Positions 62,635 to 64,000 of a DNA stretch of 64,000 bases are shown in pieces (position 1 is the first letter of the stretch; each line of letters begins with the position of its first letter). The stretch is taken from the NCBI RefSeq assembly GCF_024139115.2, contig NC_085139.1:102782158-102846157 (forward strand), written 5' to 3'. Source of the stretch: Armigeres subalbatus. Its lineage: Eukaryota > Arthropoda > Insecta > Diptera > Culicidae. The notes under the pieces were generated by a model, which saw nothing but the letters and a program-made list of their open reading frames with translations, ran no database searches and had not been told where the DNA came from. Both the position numbers and the translations under genes were made by a program.

Positions 62635-62933
62635 TGTTTATATATATACGTTACACCCGGATGGCCGCCCAAACCATCCATGGCAACAACACACCCGGAC
62701 TTCGACCCGCTGACCAGGCAGAACAGCAAAATCGTTCGATACGCAATTGTTAACGCAGCAGTATCCAAACCGAGGGCAACGGATCGACGATCGATGAGGA
62801 ATCTGCTGACGATAGGCTTAGAGTTAATAAAAAGTGTAGAACAGTGAGACAGGAATTCAGTCTTAGTTTGTACGTTGAAGTGTAATTTAATTTTAGTGAA
62901 AATAAAAATTATATTTTTTTATTGCTCGACACA
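62635..62933 (+). repeat. Candidate 5' LTR of Ty3/gypsy element 4
   Basis: TGTTTATATATATACG at 62635 to CTCGACACA at 62933; TG...CA ends, ~299 bp, with GAAAATAAAAATTATA near the end. The PBS-like TGGCGCAGTC lies 14 bp further on. Boundaries are estimates because the other LTR is outside the window. Confidence 0.45.
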
Positions 62934-62947
62934 ACTCTTGGTCTAGC

Positions 62948-62957
62948 TGGCGCAGTC
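62948..62957 (+). other. Primer-binding site of element 4
   Basis: TGGCGCAGTC is the common start of a PBS group used by several insect Ty3/gypsy elements; the rest (TTGGAAAG) differs. A 500-bp leader with a splice-donor-like TGTAAGTAAAA at 63185 follows. Confidence 0.5.
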
Positions 62958-63474
62958 TTGGAAAGTGGAAATAGTGCAGTGAAGTTAAACAGTTAAGTGA
63001 AAATTAGCTACCCTACGGAACTTGTGCTAAGTGTTCGAGGACCATCAACGTTGGAAGCTGCTTGCCCGGGTTCCATGAGGGAATATCATAGGACTTGAGG
63101 AAGCTGCTGGATTTTCGAACGCCCACAACACACACCTTCGCTCATCAACCTGCAACTAGGCTCCAGGATGAAAATAATATTCCTGTAAGTAAAATCTTTC
63201 CTTATTACCTAACAAAAGTGAATAGTGCTAAAAGTGCTAACAAGTGAATAATAATACTAGTAATTGAAGTGCAACTGTTTTGAAGAGCGCATATCTTACA
63301 TTCCGTTTGACTTCCATTCGCTAGTGACACCAAAAGCGACGCAAGTAAAGCAATATCTTATTCGCGATTACGGTTATTCTATTTTAACCACACATATCAA
63401 CCTACAACAGCGAGTGAGTGAACCACTCCGGTTTCATTATAAGTGAAATACAAATCCGTTCATACGTATCAACC

Positions 63475-64000
63475 ATGAGTACAGAAACTAAAACAGAGGC
63501 GGTCGATATTACTAAGGAACAGCTGATTTCACAGGTCAAGAAACTGACCGATAATCAGAATTCTTTAATCGACACAATAAATGCATTGCAAAGAAAGGCA
63601 AATGATCCAGCCTTTTATTTCGCAACGCCAGATCCGATTAAAAATATCCCCACTTTTTCTGTAAACAGAAAAGAAACATTAGTATGGATCGAAGACACAG
63701 AACAAACGCTCGAGCTTTTCGAGCAATACGAGGACGATCTCCCGAAATACCGCCAAATCATGCGGGTCGTCAGATCAAAAATTATAGGTGACGCTCGAGA
63801 AATTTTAATAGCTTCGGGCAATCCTAAGGAATGGGATGAAATTAAGCAAGTTTTGCTCAATTCGTTCGGTGATAAACGGGATATCACCTCACATATCCAA
63901 AGCCTCTTTTACATTAAGCAAGGCAAATTAAACCTTAACGAGTGCTACCATAAAGTGAAAGCAATCGATACTGCCATTAAAACTTCAGCAGGGCATATGA
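63475..64000 (+). CDS. Gag of Ty3/gypsy element 4 (runs off the window)
   Basis: The ATG at 63475 (CAACCATGAG) opens a frame with no stop up to the window edge, at least 175 codons. A coiled-coil-like N-terminus (about 10-45) is followed by the capsid: DPIKNIPTFSVNRKETLVWI, FRQIMR-like YRQIMRVVRSKIIGDAREIL, EIKQVLLNSFGDKRDITSHI and FYIKQGKLNLNECYHKVKAI. These are typical of insect gypsy-group Gag. No defect is visible so far, so this may be the youngest element here. Gag forms the virus-like particle. Confidence 0.75.
   Translation, partial: MSTETKTEAVDITKEQLISQVKKLTDNQNSLIDTINALQRKANDPAFYFATPDPIKNIPTFSVNRKETLVWIEDTEQTLELFEQYEDDLPKYRQIMRVVRSKIIGDAREILIASGNPKEWDEIKQVLLNSFGDKRDITSHIQSLFYIKQGKLNLNECYHKVKAIDTAIKTSAGHM

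Noticed and set aside
1..64000. CRISPR arrays, rRNA genes, bacterial operons and intact tRNA genes
   Set aside because: None seen. The direct repeats lack spacer organisation, and the only tRNA-like segments are SINE heads or the box pair in repeats A/B. The DNA is plainly eukaryotic.
36181..64000. Endogenous non-retroviral virus fragments (flavivirus- or rhabdovirus-like)
   Set aside because: These often lie beside gypsy elements in Aedes, so I looked for them, but no frame showed such motifs; the virus-like proteins here are errantivirus Gag, Pol and Env.

Overview
The window looks like repeat-rich intergenic DNA from a culicine mosquito, most likely an Aedes species. I base this on several families recognised by eye: a Juan-type Jockey element, R1-, RTE- and I-clade non-LTR elements, Feilai-like tRNA-derived SINEs, errantivirus-type and mdg1-type Ty3/gypsy elements, and the serine protease type. 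No database search was possible. Only one host gene is convincing: a two-exon secreted serine protease on the + strand (21026-22838). It has an apparently active trypsin-like domain followed by a second domain that has lost all three catalytic residues.

Layout, left half. 1-873 is the 3' end of an R1-type element with a 31-bp tandem repeat in its 3' UTR. It is followed by an R4-like RT scrap and a decayed RTE element on the minus strand (to 4091). 4.1-9.4 kb is AT-rich DNA holding two foldback elements (5.1-6.9 and 8.2-9.0 kb), dispersed repeats and a minus-strand SINE. 10.5-13.97 kb is a broken CR1/Jockey-group element. 15.64-20.48 kb is a chain of fragments: RTE (minus), Juan-like (plus) and an I-clade tail (plus). 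The protease gene follows, then a palindromic MITE at 23.69 kb.

Middle. 24.16-28.46 kb starts with a hAT-like terminus and carries a 23-bp minisatellite broken up by several insertions. One insertion has no recognisable gene but holds three TATA/Inr core promoters and a histone-type 3' stem-loop. 28.5-34.4 kb is AT-rich with a SINE, a MITE with a G17 run and a block of ~177-bp tandem repeats. 34.44-36.17 kb is an R1-type element whose ORF1 is joined almost directly to its ORF2 tail.

Right half. 36.2-64 kb is a nest of LTR elements, and every one whose direction can be read is on the + strand. Two ~2-kb direct repeats (36181 and 54299) resemble long LTR/leader sequences. An errantivirus-type element with paired 298-bp LTRs (38993-43816) has lost most of pol and keeps an open integrase-envelope chimera. 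A 5191-bp foldback element (44948-50138) has arms built from ~153-bp tandem units and a 5-bp target duplication. A second errantivirus-type element (PBS at 56430; gag-pol-env remnants to about 61132) is interrupted by a MITE and by stops. Two further Ty3/gypsy starts follow: an mdg1-like LTR, PBS and gag at 61.1-62.5 kb, and a gag at 63475 that runs off the window edge.

The elements do not form a cooperating pathway. The window reads as a graveyard of retrotransposons around one putative immune or digestive protease gene. The strongest unusual items are the large foldback element, the histone-like promoter/stem-loop insertion, the integrase-envelope fusion and the active-plus-dead protease pair.
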